From Acidimicrobilacustris europaeus (GTDB taxonomy: Bacteria > Actinomycetota > Acidimicrobiia > Acidimicrobiales > Acidimicrobilacustridaceae): a DNA stretch of 64,000 nt. Numbering within the stretch: position 1 is the first letter of the stretch; each line of letters starts with the position of its first letter. Positions 51,951 to 60,263 of this stretch are shown piece by piece. Where the stretch lies: the NCBI GenBank assembly GCA_965194515.1, contig OZ239146.1:806001-870000 (forward strand), given 5' to 3'. The translations under genes were made by a program, and so were the position numbers. The notes beneath the pieces were generated by a model. It did no database searches and had not been told where the DNA came from. It saw nothing but the letters and a program-made list of their open reading frames with translations.

Positions 51951-53620
51951 CTGAATCAGGGACTAGCGCGAGTTCTCGCAGAAATCTGCGGTGGCGAGCG
52001 CTGGCTGCCGCTCCACCTCTGCTTTTTCTCGCAGTGTTCTTTGTGTGGCCTGTTGTCGCGATCCTTCTTCGGGGACTGCGCCCCGACGGGGTTTGGGATT
52101 TTTCCGCCTTCGGAGAGGTAGTCGCTGATCCGACGATACGACGAGTCCTGTGGTTCACGATCTGGGAGTCAATAGCGTCGACAATCCTCTGCGTGGTTGT
52201 TGCACTCCCAGGAGCCGCACTTTTCGCGCGCTATCGGTTTCGGGGCAAGAGGCTCCTTTGGTCCGCACTCCTCGTGCCATTTGTGCTCCCAACTGTCGTT
52301 GTTGCGGTTTCTTTGCTTGGCGTGATCGGCAGCGGAGGACTCACTGGAGTCAATCTCAGTGGGACAGTTTGGGCGATCCTCATCGCTCATGTTTTCTTCA
52401 ACTACGCCGTGGTGGTGCGCACTGTTGGCTCGACTTGGTCGACGATTGATCCCCGACTTGAAGAGTCGGCTCGAGCTCTAGGCGCTCGGCCGTGGCGGGT
52501 GTTCGCCGAGGTCACATGGCCGCTCATTCGATCATCAGTTGCTGCAGCAGCCTCAATCGTCTTCCTCTTTAGTTTCACGTCATTTGGAATCGTTCTGATC
52601 CTTGGCGGTAGTTCTCATCGCACGCTTGAGGTCGAGATTTACGATCAAACCGCAAAGTTTCTCCACCTTGATATCGCTGCAGTGCTTGCGCTTCTTCAAC
52701 TACTTGTCGTCGTAATGATTCTTGTGTGGTTCGGACGATCACAGCGACGTCGGGCCGTCCTTTTCGATCAGAGGTCCGCAACCGAAACAGAGAAACCCGC
52801 TGAAACTGCGCGACAGCGTTGGTTCATCGGGTCGAATCTCTTGTTCATGGCGCTGCTCTTCGGGACGCCATTGGTCGTTCTTGTGGTGCGCTCGTTCTCG
52901 ACGCCAGAAGGGTGGGGGTTCGGTTTTTATCGGGCCCTTAGCAATAGCCGCGGAGGGTCGACGTCCTTTGTGCCCCCGATAGACGCGATAGGAAACTCGC
53001 TGATGTTCGCATCGATTGCGACCGCCATTGCTCTCCTCCTCGGTCTCTGCGCAGCATGGGCAATTGTTGGTGACGGTTCCGCTCATTCCGACACGCGGTT
53101 CAGTCGCTGGACCGATACTGCGCTGATGATCCCGCTCGGCACCTCGGCTGTCACAGTGGGCTTTGGATTTCTGATTGTTTTCGACGAGCCGCCGCTGAAC
53201 CTCCGATCTTCGCTCTGGTTGATTCCGATCGCCCACGCAGTCGTCGCCCTTCCATTTGTCGTGCGGTTGCTGGTTCCTGCACTGCGATCAATTGATCCGC
53301 GCTTACGAGAAGCGGCAGCGACGCTCGGGGCTTCGCCTCGGCGCGTGTGGTGGAGCGTTGAAGTGCCAATTGTTGGTCGAGCGCTTGCTGCTGCTGCAGG
53401 TTTCGCGTTTGCTGTTTCACTCGGTGAATTCGGTGCGACAGCGTTTTTGGCCCGTCCCGACCGTCCCACGATGCCAATCGCTATCTACAGGGCTCTTGGC
53501 CGACCAGGGGAGTACAACTTTGGGCAAGCTATGGCCATGTCGACAATCCTGATGCTGCTCACAGTTGTCGTCATGCTCGTTATCGACCGTTTCCGACCTG
53601 CCAGCGTTTCGGAATTCTGA
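51917..53620 (+). CDS. thiP: Thiamine ABC transporter permease (fused, two permease halves)
   Basis: 567 residues, about 12 membrane helices in two homologous halves. Each half has an EAA-type cytoplasmic loop: EESARALGARPWRVFAEVTWPLIR near 180 and LREAAATLGASPRRVWWSVEVPIVGRAL near 465. The GTG at 51917 overlaps thiB by 34 bases; GTG 51929 is possible. This double-permease form is characteristic of ThiP and iron/thiamine-type importers. Confidence 0.92.
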   Translation: MDFAVVSTLPVTESGTSASSRRNLRWRALAAAPPLLFLAVFFVWPVVAILLRGLRPDGVWDFSAFGEVVADPTIRRVLWFTIWESIASTILCVVVALPGAALFARYRFRGKRLLWSALLVPFVLPTVVVAVSLLGVIGSGGLTGVNLSGTVWAILIAHVFFNYAVVVRTVGSTWSTIDPRLEESARALGARPWRVFAEVTWPLIRSSVAAAASIVFLFSFTSFGIVLILGGSSHRTLEVEIYDQTAKFLHLDIAAVLALLQLLVVVMILVWFGRSQRRRAVLFDQRSATETEKPAETARQRWFIGSNLLFMALLFGTPLVVLVVRSFSTPEGWGFGFYRALSNSRGGSTSFVPPIDAIGNSLMFASIATAIALLLGLCAAWAIVGDGSAHSDTRFSRWTDTALMIPLGTSAVTVGFGFLIVFDEPPLNLRSSLWLIPIAHAVVALPFVVRLLVPALRSIDPRLREAAATLGASPRRVWWSVEVPIVGRALAAAAGFAFAVSLGEFGATAFLARPDRPTMPIAIYRALGRPGEYNFGQAMAMSTILMLLTVVVMLVIDRFRPASVSEF

Positions 53621-53621
53621 G

Positions 53622-54347
53622 ATGAGCAACTCGTTCCTTGTGCTGAACCATGTGAGTGCGCGCCATGGCCGAAACGATGATGACACCGTTCACGATATTT
53701 CTGTTGAGGTCTCTGCGGGCGAGGTCATCGGAGTACTCGGTTCGTCTGGTTCGGGGAAAACCACACTGCTTCGCGTCATTGCGGGGCTCCATGCTGTCTC
53801 AGATGGATCGATCATTCTCGACGGCGTCGACATCACCACGACCCCCACGCATTTGAGGGGGATTGGTTTGATGTTCCAAGAGCATGCGCTATTCCCTCAT
53901 CTCAATGTCTCGGACAACGTGGCCTTCGGGTTGCGGATGGCGAAGGTCCCAAATCCTGATCGTTCGATTCGAGTGACCGAAGTCCTCGAGCTTGTTGGTC
54001 TCGCTGGTTTCGGGGCGCGTGATGTGGCCTCGTTGTCCGGGGGAGAACGACAGCGCGTCGCGCTCGCTCGAACGCTTGCGCCATCGCCACGGTTACTTCT
54101 TCTTGATGAACCCATGGGCTCGCTTGATCGAGTCCTGCGAGATCGCCTCGTGACAGAACTTCGGGAGCTCATCGTCGACCTCGGCCTCACCGCTCTTTAT
54201 GTCACGCACGACCGATCCGAGGCATTCGCATTGGCTGATCGCATCGCAGTTCTCGACGAGGGCAGAGTGGTGCAGTTCGACACCCCCGGAGTTCTCGACG
54301 CATCTCCAGCCACCGAGCACGTGTCGCGGCTACTCGGTCACCGCTGA
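53622..54347 (+). CDS. thiQ: Thiamine ABC transporter ATP-binding protein
   Basis: 241 residues from the ATG at 53622, one base after the thiP stop. Walker A GSSGSGKTTLLRVIAGL, Q-loop MFQEHALFPHLNV, signature LSGGERQRVALARTL, Walker B LLLLDEPMGSLD, and switch histidine YVTHDRSEAFALADRIAVLDEG. It powers the ThiBP importer and closes the operon. Confidence 0.93.
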   Translation: MSNSFLVLNHVSARHGRNDDDTVHDISVEVSAGEVIGVLGSSGSGKTTLLRVIAGLHAVSDGSIILDGVDITTTPTHLRGIGLMFQEHALFPHLNVSDNVAFGLRMAKVPNPDRSIRVTEVLELVGLAGFGARDVASLSGGERQRVALARTLAPSPRLLLLDEPMGSLDRVLRDRLVTELRELIVDLGLTALYVTHDRSEAFALADRIAVLDEGRVVQFDTPGVLDASPATEHVSRLLGHR

Positions 54348-54374
54348 TCGTTGTTCTTGGGACACAATGGTCGC

Positions 54375-54800
54375 ATGGACCTGACAGCGACTCTCGATGC
54401 CTCGTGCTCACTTGAGCAGTTGCGGGTTTGGGTAGGCGAGCTGTCTCGCTATCCCGATTGGCTCACGATCGTTCCGCGAGCAGATCTCGAAGAGGGCAGC
54501 GAGCCCAGCGCGTGGGCGGTGGAACTTCGAGCGAAGGTCGGTCCAATCGCCCGGTCAAAGCGGCTGCGCATGATCCGCACGATCGATGAGCCTGCTCATA
54601 TTCGATTTGAACGAAATGAGGTGGACGGGCGCAGCCACTCGTCCTGGGTGCTTGACGCTCAACTTGAATCAATCGAGATCGGCACCCGTCTGACGATGGG
54701 TCTCCACTACGGAGGCTCATTCGGCGCAGGTCTTTTCGAGCGCCTTTTGGCTGATGAAATCGAGTCTTCGAAGCAGACTCTTCGCTCCCTGGTGGAATGA
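54375..54800 (+). CDS. SRPBCC (START-like) family protein
   Basis: 141 residues from the ATG at 54375. The pattern MDLTATLDASCSLEQLRVWVGELSRYPDWLTIV near the start and the long C-terminal helix FGAGLFERLLADEIESSKQTLRSLVE match the hydrophobic-ligand START/Bet v1-like fold used by polyketide cyclases and lipid-binding proteins. Ligand unknown. CACAAT 6 nt upstream of the ATG may be a weak -10 box. It is 27 bases before pepF. Confidence 0.78.
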   Translation: MDLTATLDASCSLEQLRVWVGELSRYPDWLTIVPRADLEEGSEPSAWAVELRAKVGPIARSKRLRMIRTIDEPAHIRFERNEVDGRSHSSWVLDAQLESIEIGTRLTMGLHYGGSFGAGLFERLLADEIESSKQTLRSLVE

Positions 54801-54815
54801 GGCCTCGCGGTTCCC

Positions 54816-54821
54816 TAGCGT
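54816..54821 (+). promoter_or_regulatory. -10 box for pepF
   Basis: TAGCGT, exactly 6 nt before the ATG at 54828. Confidence 0.45.
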
Positions 54822-54827
54822 GTTCCC

Positions 54828-56627
54828 ATGACCGTGCACGAAGATGCTGACCTCAACGCCTCCGACGTCGCTTGGGACCTTGATCCACTTGTAGGTGGCG
54901 AGGGTCAAGAAGGCGTCACCCACCTTCTGGAACAGGCGGAAGCGCTCACTGGCGAACTCGAACAGTGGCGTGGCCGCATAGGCACCCTTGAGGCGCCAGA
55001 GCTGGCCCAAGCGATGTCGACGCTCGGAGAGATTCAAGATCGACTTGGACGCGCTGGCTCCTGGGTGTCGCTCCGATTTTCGGTGGACACCTCCGATCCG
55101 GCCCATGGTGCCGCAATGCAGAAGTTCCAAGAACAGGCAACGGAGTTGTCGACGCGACTGATCTTCCTTGAGCTCGAGTGGGCCGAGGTTCCCGAAGCCA
55201 GAGCATCGGCATTGCTCGAATCTGACGAGCTCAGTTTTTGTCGCTATTACCTTGAGTCGGCGCGTCGCTATCGCCCGCATCTGCTCACAGAACCGGAAGA
55301 GAAGATTCTCGCCGAGAAGGACGTCACGAGTTCCTCGGCCTGGAGCCGTCTGTTCGACGAGTTGACCTCGGCAATCGTTGTCGAGCTTCCCGATGGCCCC
55401 ACGAGTCTTGAACAAGGCCTGTCGCGACTTGGTTCCCCTGATCGTGAAGAGCGACGTATCGCCGCCGACGCTGTCACGGTTGCGCTCGAACCGGGTCTTC
55501 GAACGCGTGCGTACGTCTTCAACACCTTGATGGCCGACAAGACGACCGATGATCGCCTCCGTGCGTATTCGTCATGGGTGGCGAGCCGCAATCTGGCCAA
55601 TCAAGCAAGCGATTCATCGGTGCAAGCACTCGTGGACGCCGTTGTTGATCGCTACGACATCCCGCAGCGTTGGTACCGATTGAAGGCGCAACTCCTCGGG
55701 GTTGAGCAACTTGCCGATTACGACCGCAATGCCTCAATCGCGACGGTGGAGGAGGAGTTCTCGTGGTCCCAGGCCACCGAGATTGTTCTCGACTCTTACG
55801 GGTCGTTCTCCTCGGAACTGGCAGGTGTCGTGAACACCTTCATCGATGAGAACTGGATCGACGCGCCGGTGCGACCGGGCAAGCGTCCAGGTGCGTTCTG
55901 CGCCTACACCGTTCCCAGTGCTCATCCCTTTTTGCTTCTCAACTGGACAAGTCGCCGCCGTGATGTGCTGACCCTTGCTCATGAACTCGGCCATGGGCTT
56001 CACGCGTATCTAGCTCGCGAACAAGGCGTCTTCCATCAGTCGACTCCACTCACGTTGGCCGAAACTGCGTCGGTCTTCGGCGAGACCGTGACCTTTGGTC
56101 GCTTGCTCTCAGACACCACCGACCCGAATGCACGCCTTGCTCTTCTGGCGGAAAGTCTCGAAGGTCAGATCGCAACAGTTTTCCGTCAGATCGCAATGAA
56201 CCGATTCGAGAACGCGGTCCATACGCACCGCCGCGAGATTGGCGAACTCTCAACTGAGGATTTCGCCGACGCGTGGGAAGCAACGCAGCGAGCCATGCTT
56301 GGCGATGCCGTTGAGATCACACCGGGTTACCGCTCTTGGTGGAGTTACATTCCTCACTTCATTGGTTCGCCGGGGTATGTCTACGCGTATGCCTATGGGC
56401 AATTGCTGGCGCTAGCGGTCTATGCGCGTTACGAAGTCGAAGGCGACGCGTTCGTGCCGGCCTACCTCGACCTGTTACGAGCTGGTGGTTCGAAATCGCC
56501 AGAGGATCTTGGGCGAATTGTTGGTGTCGATCTCGCTGACCCCCGATTCTGGGACGGAGGGCTCGCGATTATCGACGCGCAACTCTCGGCAGCCGAACAA
56601 GCTGCTCGCGATACCGGCCGTTTGTAA
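54828..56627 (+). CDS. pepF: M3-family oligoendopeptidase F
   Basis: 599-residue cytosolic zinc peptidase of short peptides. The catalytic motif LTLAHELGHGLHAYLA is near residue 385, with the third ligand in PLTLAETASVFGETV. N-terminal helical region has ASDVAWDLDPLVGGEG, central YRPHLLTEPEEKILAEKDVT, C-terminal SWWSYIPHFIGSPGYVYAYAYGQLLALAVY; all are family marks. The gene converges on the monooxygenase gene with a 4-base gap. Confidence 0.94.
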   Translation: MTVHEDADLNASDVAWDLDPLVGGEGQEGVTHLLEQAEALTGELEQWRGRIGTLEAPELAQAMSTLGEIQDRLGRAGSWVSLRFSVDTSDPAHGAAMQKFQEQATELSTRLIFLELEWAEVPEARASALLESDELSFCRYYLESARRYRPHLLTEPEEKILAEKDVTSSSAWSRLFDELTSAIVVELPDGPTSLEQGLSRLGSPDREERRIAADAVTVALEPGLRTRAYVFNTLMADKTTDDRLRAYSSWVASRNLANQASDSSVQALVDAVVDRYDIPQRWYRLKAQLLGVEQLADYDRNASIATVEEEFSWSQATEIVLDSYGSFSSELAGVVNTFIDENWIDAPVRPGKRPGAFCAYTVPSAHPFLLLNWTSRRRDVLTLAHELGHGLHAYLAREQGVFHQSTPLTLAETASVFGETVTFGRLLSDTTDPNARLALLAESLEGQIATVFRQIAMNRFENAVHTHRREIGELSTEDFADAWEATQRAMLGDAVEITPGYRSWWSYIPHFIGSPGYVYAYAYGQLLALAVYARYEVEGDAFVPAYLDLLRAGGSKSPEDLGRIVGVDLADPRFWDGGLAIIDAQLSAAEQAARDTGRL

Positions 56628-56631
56628 GTCG

Positions 56632-58083
56632 TTACCTGCGTCCGAGTTCGAATGGACGTAAGTCCGGGTTTGCGACGGAGTCTCGATAATGGAACATCGA
56701 GAACGGATATTGCGTCACAATCTTTCCTGACGGACTTTCGTAGTAGTGGCCACAACCTGCGTGCCATACGTCAACGCCAGCGATGGCTGCCTGAAGCTCC
56801 GCGTTGTACGCGTCCATGTCTTCGCGGCGAACGTCGATCCAGTCGGCGTCGGCTTCGTTCATCTGAGCGAGTAATTCGAGTACGTAGTCAACTTCATATT
56901 CCGCCATTTGGATGAGCGATCCGGCGTTGTTGTTGGGTCCGTACAGCATGAACAGATTCGGGAATCCCGTTGATGTGACGCCGAGGTAGGCCTCGGGGCC
57001 TTCGGCCCATTCATCATCAAGGCTGCGGCCGTTTCGTCCTGTGACGGGAATGCGAGCGGCGAACTTATCGACGACGTACCCGGTGGCGCAGACGATGACG
57101 TCGAATTCATGCTCAATCCCATCGGTTGTCACGACGCCCGTCGGCGTGATGCGCTCGATGCCAGCGGTGACAAGTTCCACGTTGGGGCGGTTGAACGCTG
57201 GGTAGTAATCGTTTGAGAACAGGGGACGGAAACAGCCCCACGGGACATGCGGTGTGAGCCCTTGACGCGTCTCGGAGTCTTCGACCACGGAGATCGCCAC
57301 AGCCCCGGCCCATTCAGCGCCACCGAGGATGTCTTTGTTGCTGAATGGGGCATTCGGGCCGATGTAGTTCATGATCGCGTCGCGATAGCCCTGAAGCGCT
57401 TCAGGGTTCTGTATGAACTCTTCTATTTGTTCTGTCGCTATGGGGAACTCTTCTTTGGGGAGCACCCACTGGGGAGAACGTTGGAAGGACGTCAGGTGAG
57501 ACGCGAGTTTCGCGATTTCCGGGATGCTTTGCACTGCGCTCGCTGCACTGCCAATCACTGCGACGCGTTTGTTGCTGACATCGAGATCGTGGGGCCAGGC
57601 GCCGGTGTGGACGAAATCGCCAGCGAAGAGTTCTCGATCGGGGATCTCGGGCCATTTCACTTCGCCGAACATTCCTTGCGCACTTATCAGCACGTCGGCG
57701 ATGAAGGTCTCTCCGGATGTCGTCGTGACAAGCCACTCGGCTGCATCGTCGCGCCAGGTTGCGCCGGTGACACCGGTGTTCAAGTGGATCATCGGCCAAA
57801 GGTCGAGTTTGTCGACGGTTGCGCGCATGTAGTCGAGGATCTCTGGTTGTGACGCATACGAACGCGGCCACGACGGATTGAGATTGAAAGAAAACGAATA
57901 CGCGTGAACCATGATGTCGCAGCCAAGCCCTGGGTAGCGACTGCGTTGCCACGTGCCACCAACGTCGCCGTCTTGTTCGAGCACCTTCACGTTTGTGTAG
58001 CCGGCCTCGCGGAATTGATACGCAGAGATGATTCCGCCGGGTCCTGCACCGATCACCAGAATGCGACTGTCTTTCCCGATCAT
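56632..58083 (-). CDS. Flavin-dependent monooxygenase, Baeyer-Villiger type
   Basis: 483 residues from the ATG at 58083 (GGTGGGAG upstream). FAD loop ILVIGAGPGGIISAYQFREAG near 7, GGTWQRSRYPGLGCDIMVHAYSFSF, the fingerprint FAGDFVHTGAWPHDLD (FxGxxxHxxxWP), the NADPH loop VAVIGSAASAVQSIPEI, and VDVIVCATGYVVDKF. Here GSAAS replaces the common GTGAS of the second glycine loop. Such enzymes insert oxygen next to a carbonyl or oxidise S/N atoms. First of three related genes within 7.4 kb. Confidence 0.92.
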   Translation of the reverse strand: MIGKDSRILVIGAGPGGIISAYQFREAGYTNVKVLEQDGDVGGTWQRSRYPGLGCDIMVHAYSFSFNLNPSWPRSYASQPEILDYMRATVDKLDLWPMIHLNTGVTGATWRDDAAEWLVTTTSGETFIADVLISAQGMFGEVKWPEIPDRELFAGDFVHTGAWPHDLDVSNKRVAVIGSAASAVQSIPEIAKLASHLTSFQRSPQWVLPKEEFPIATEQIEEFIQNPEALQGYRDAIMNYIGPNAPFSNKDILGGAEWAGAVAISVVEDSETRQGLTPHVPWGCFRPLFSNDYYPAFNRPNVELVTAGIERITPTGVVTTDGIEHEFDVIVCATGYVVDKFAARIPVTGRNGRSLDDEWAEGPEAYLGVTSTGFPNLFMLYGPNNNAGSLIQMAEYEVDYVLELLAQMNEADADWIDVRREDMDAYNAELQAAIAGVDVWHAGCGHYYESPSGKIVTQYPFSMFHYRDSVANPDLRPFELGRR

Positions 58084-58250
58084 TACTGGCTCCCACCTCA
58101 AGGCGTTGTGAACTCGGTCATCATCCTGCCCTCTCTGGCGAATCGTGGCGACCGATTCCGAACCTGACCTGCCGGTTGGCGAGAGAGGGGGTGAGTTCGG
58201 CTAGATTGACGACTCGCAAACCGGTCGCTTCGGCGCATCCGGCAAGCCAC

Positions 58251-58337
58251 GTCGGAGTGGCGGAATTGGCATACGCGCTAGACTAAGGATCTAGTGCCCG
58301 CAAGGGCGTGGGGGTTCAAGTCCCCCCTCCGACACCA
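58251..58337 (+). tRNA. tRNA-Leu, anticodon AAG, with encoded CCA
   Basis: Acceptor GTCGGAG pairs with CTCCGAC; the D-arm and anticodon stem CTAGA/TCTAG are complete, and the seven-base loop is CTAAGGA, so positions 34-36 are AAG (58285-58287). A long variable arm (GCCC-GCAA-GGGC) proves class II leucine identity, the T-stem GGGGG/CCCCC encloses TTCAAGT, and discriminator A is followed by CCA. AAG is an unusual bacterial leucine anticodon: it reads CUU directly and CUC only if A34 becomes inosine. Confidence 0.97.
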
Positions 58338-58341
58338 CGAA

Positions 58342-58366
58342 CGCCGCCCACTGGGGCGGCGTCTTC
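58342..58366 (+). terminator. Terminator of tRNA-Leu
   Basis: A perfect 8-bp stem CGCCGCCC/GGGCGGCG with loop ACTG (58342-58361), followed by TCTTC, 4 bases after CCA. Confidence 0.8.
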
Positions 58367-58382
58367 GCGTCTGGAGCCCTAC

Positions 58383-60128
58383 TTAGCGTGAGCCGCGAAT
58401 GAGGTGCCCAGGACGAGCGCCGGTGTCGGTGTCATTGCGACGAGTGATGACACCGTTCACGATGGTGGCGTCGTAGCCGATGGCGTCCTGGAGTAGACGT
58501 GTGGCTCCAGTGGGAAGGTCGGCAACGGCCCGAGGCATTGTGAGCGTGAGACGTTCCATGTCGATCACGTTGAGATCGGCACGCTTACCGACCTCGAGAG
58601 TTCCGCGGTCAGTAAATCCGTAGAACTCGGCAGTGTCGTGTGTCTGCATCTTGACCGCTGCTTCGAGTTGCAGGCGAGGTCCTCGTTCTCGACCCTTCAC
58701 CCAGTGGGAGAGCTGATAGGTCGGCATTGACGCATCGCAGATCGTTGCCAAGTGAGCGCCTCCATCGCCGAGGCCGATGAGCGCTGCCGGATGGTTGAGC
58801 ATCTCGAGGATGTCGTCCTGATTCGTGTTCGCGTAGTTGAACATCGGAACGAGGAACATCGTTCCGCCGTCACGCTCGAGCATCAGGTCGTAGAACAGCT
58901 CGAGAGGAGCGAGGCCGGCAGCAGCGGCGCGGGCTGCGAGTGAATCGGACTCAAGCGGTTCGTAGTCGAGGTCGTCGCCAAGTGGGTACACCATGTCTGG
59001 TTTGTAGGTGGCGATGAGGCCCATGCCCTCGTAGGAGTCGCCCGAAAATTCGGTGTCCTCCTCGGAAAGGATCGCAGAGCGAATCTCGGGATCGGCAAGG
59101 CGCACGCGCAGCTCTTCAAACGATGACGTTTCGTCGTAGACGCGACGGAACGTCTTGCGCTTCATGAATGGATGTCGAACAGGAAGTCCGAGGAGCATGC
59201 CGAACGGACGGTTTGCAACCTGTGGTCGAAGATGTGCGCCCATGGCCTCGGCTTCAACGCATGAGTTCATGAGTTGACGCCACAGATCGGGCGCTCCGTC
59301 GGTCTGAAGGATGAGGAACGAAACGGGAAGGCCGGTCTCGGCGGAGAGGCGTTGCATCCACTCGACCTCGGCAACTGAGGATTCAGGCTCGAAACCGTCG
59401 ATGCCGGCTTGTGCGAGTTGGAAGACAACCTTGCGGCCGGTATCGGCCATTGCGCCAGCAATACCGAACAGTTCGTCTTCTGCGGCAAAGGTTCCCGGAA
59501 CGGGGTCTCCCGCTGCAGTGCGGTGGGCAAGGACTCGCGAGGTTGAGAATCCGACGGCACCGGCGTCGACTGCTTCGCGAACAATCGCGGACATGGCAGC
59601 GATGTCCTCGGGAGTTGCCGGTTCGTTTGCGATTGCACGTTCACCCATTACATAGGAGCGAACAGGGATGTGACCGATCTGAGCAGCAACGTTCATCGCG
59701 TAGTTGTTTGCCTCGACCGCATTGAGGAACTCGGGGAACGATTCCCATGTCCAGGGAAGGCCTACTCGCAGGACATCGCCCGGGATGTCTTCGACCGATT
59801 CCATCGTGGTGATGAGCATTTCGTGATCGGTTGGGCGAGCCGGTGCGAAACCAACGCCGCAAAGGCCAAGTACGACAGTGGTGACGCCGTGTCCGTTGCT
59901 TGGGGTGAGCGCGTTGTCAAAGAAGACCTGTCCGTCGTAATGCGAGTGGACGTCGACAAATCCGGGCGTCACGATGCGATCGGTGGCATCGATCTCCTCC
60001 ACACCGGTTTCGGCGACGGTTCCGCCCACTTGAGTAAGGACCCCATCGGTGATCGAGATGTCGCCGACGACGCCGGGGGCGCCAGTTCCGTCAACAATGA
60101 GTCCGTTTCGAATCACGAGATCTGCCAT
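58383..60128 (-). CDS. Amidohydrolase, N-acyl-D-amino-acid deacylase type
   Basis: 581 residues from the ATG at 60128 (GGGGGAA 4-5 nt upstream). Metal-dependent hydrolase: DLVIRNGLIVDGTGAPG, the metal-binding DVHSHYDGQVFFDNALTPSNGHGVTTVVLGLCGVGFAP, a long TIM-barrel domain with AVGFSTSRVLAHR, then GDGGAHLATICDASMPTYQLSHWV and the late RGTLEVGKRADLNVIDMERL. The family deacylates N-acyl-D-amino acids, but many members have other cyclic amide substrates. A neighbouring oxygenase function is suggested by the flanking monooxygenases, not shown. Confidence 0.85.
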   Translation of the reverse strand: MADLVIRNGLIVDGTGAPGVVGDISITDGVLTQVGGTVAETGVEEIDATDRIVTPGFVDVHSHYDGQVFFDNALTPSNGHGVTTVVLGLCGVGFAPARPTDHEMLITTMESVEDIPGDVLRVGLPWTWESFPEFLNAVEANNYAMNVAAQIGHIPVRSYVMGERAIANEPATPEDIAAMSAIVREAVDAGAVGFSTSRVLAHRTAAGDPVPGTFAAEDELFGIAGAMADTGRKVVFQLAQAGIDGFEPESSVAEVEWMQRLSAETGLPVSFLILQTDGAPDLWRQLMNSCVEAEAMGAHLRPQVANRPFGMLLGLPVRHPFMKRKTFRRVYDETSSFEELRVRLADPEIRSAILSEEDTEFSGDSYEGMGLIATYKPDMVYPLGDDLDYEPLESDSLAARAAAAGLAPLELFYDLMLERDGGTMFLVPMFNYANTNQDDILEMLNHPAALIGLGDGGAHLATICDASMPTYQLSHWVKGRERGPRLQLEAAVKMQTHDTAEFYGFTDRGTLEVGKRADLNVIDMERLTLTMPRAVADLPTGATRLLQDAIGYDATIVNGVITRRNDTDTGARPGHLIRGSR

Positions 60129-60263
60129 GGTTCCCCCATAAGGTTCCGAGCCGCGATTTGGGCGACTGCACTGGCCCAACAGTAATGGGCAGCGAGCGCG
60201 GGCGTTTCCGCGGAGGGCTCTACGAGACCTATCGTCGGTCAACTGGTCTACTTGGGGGAACTC

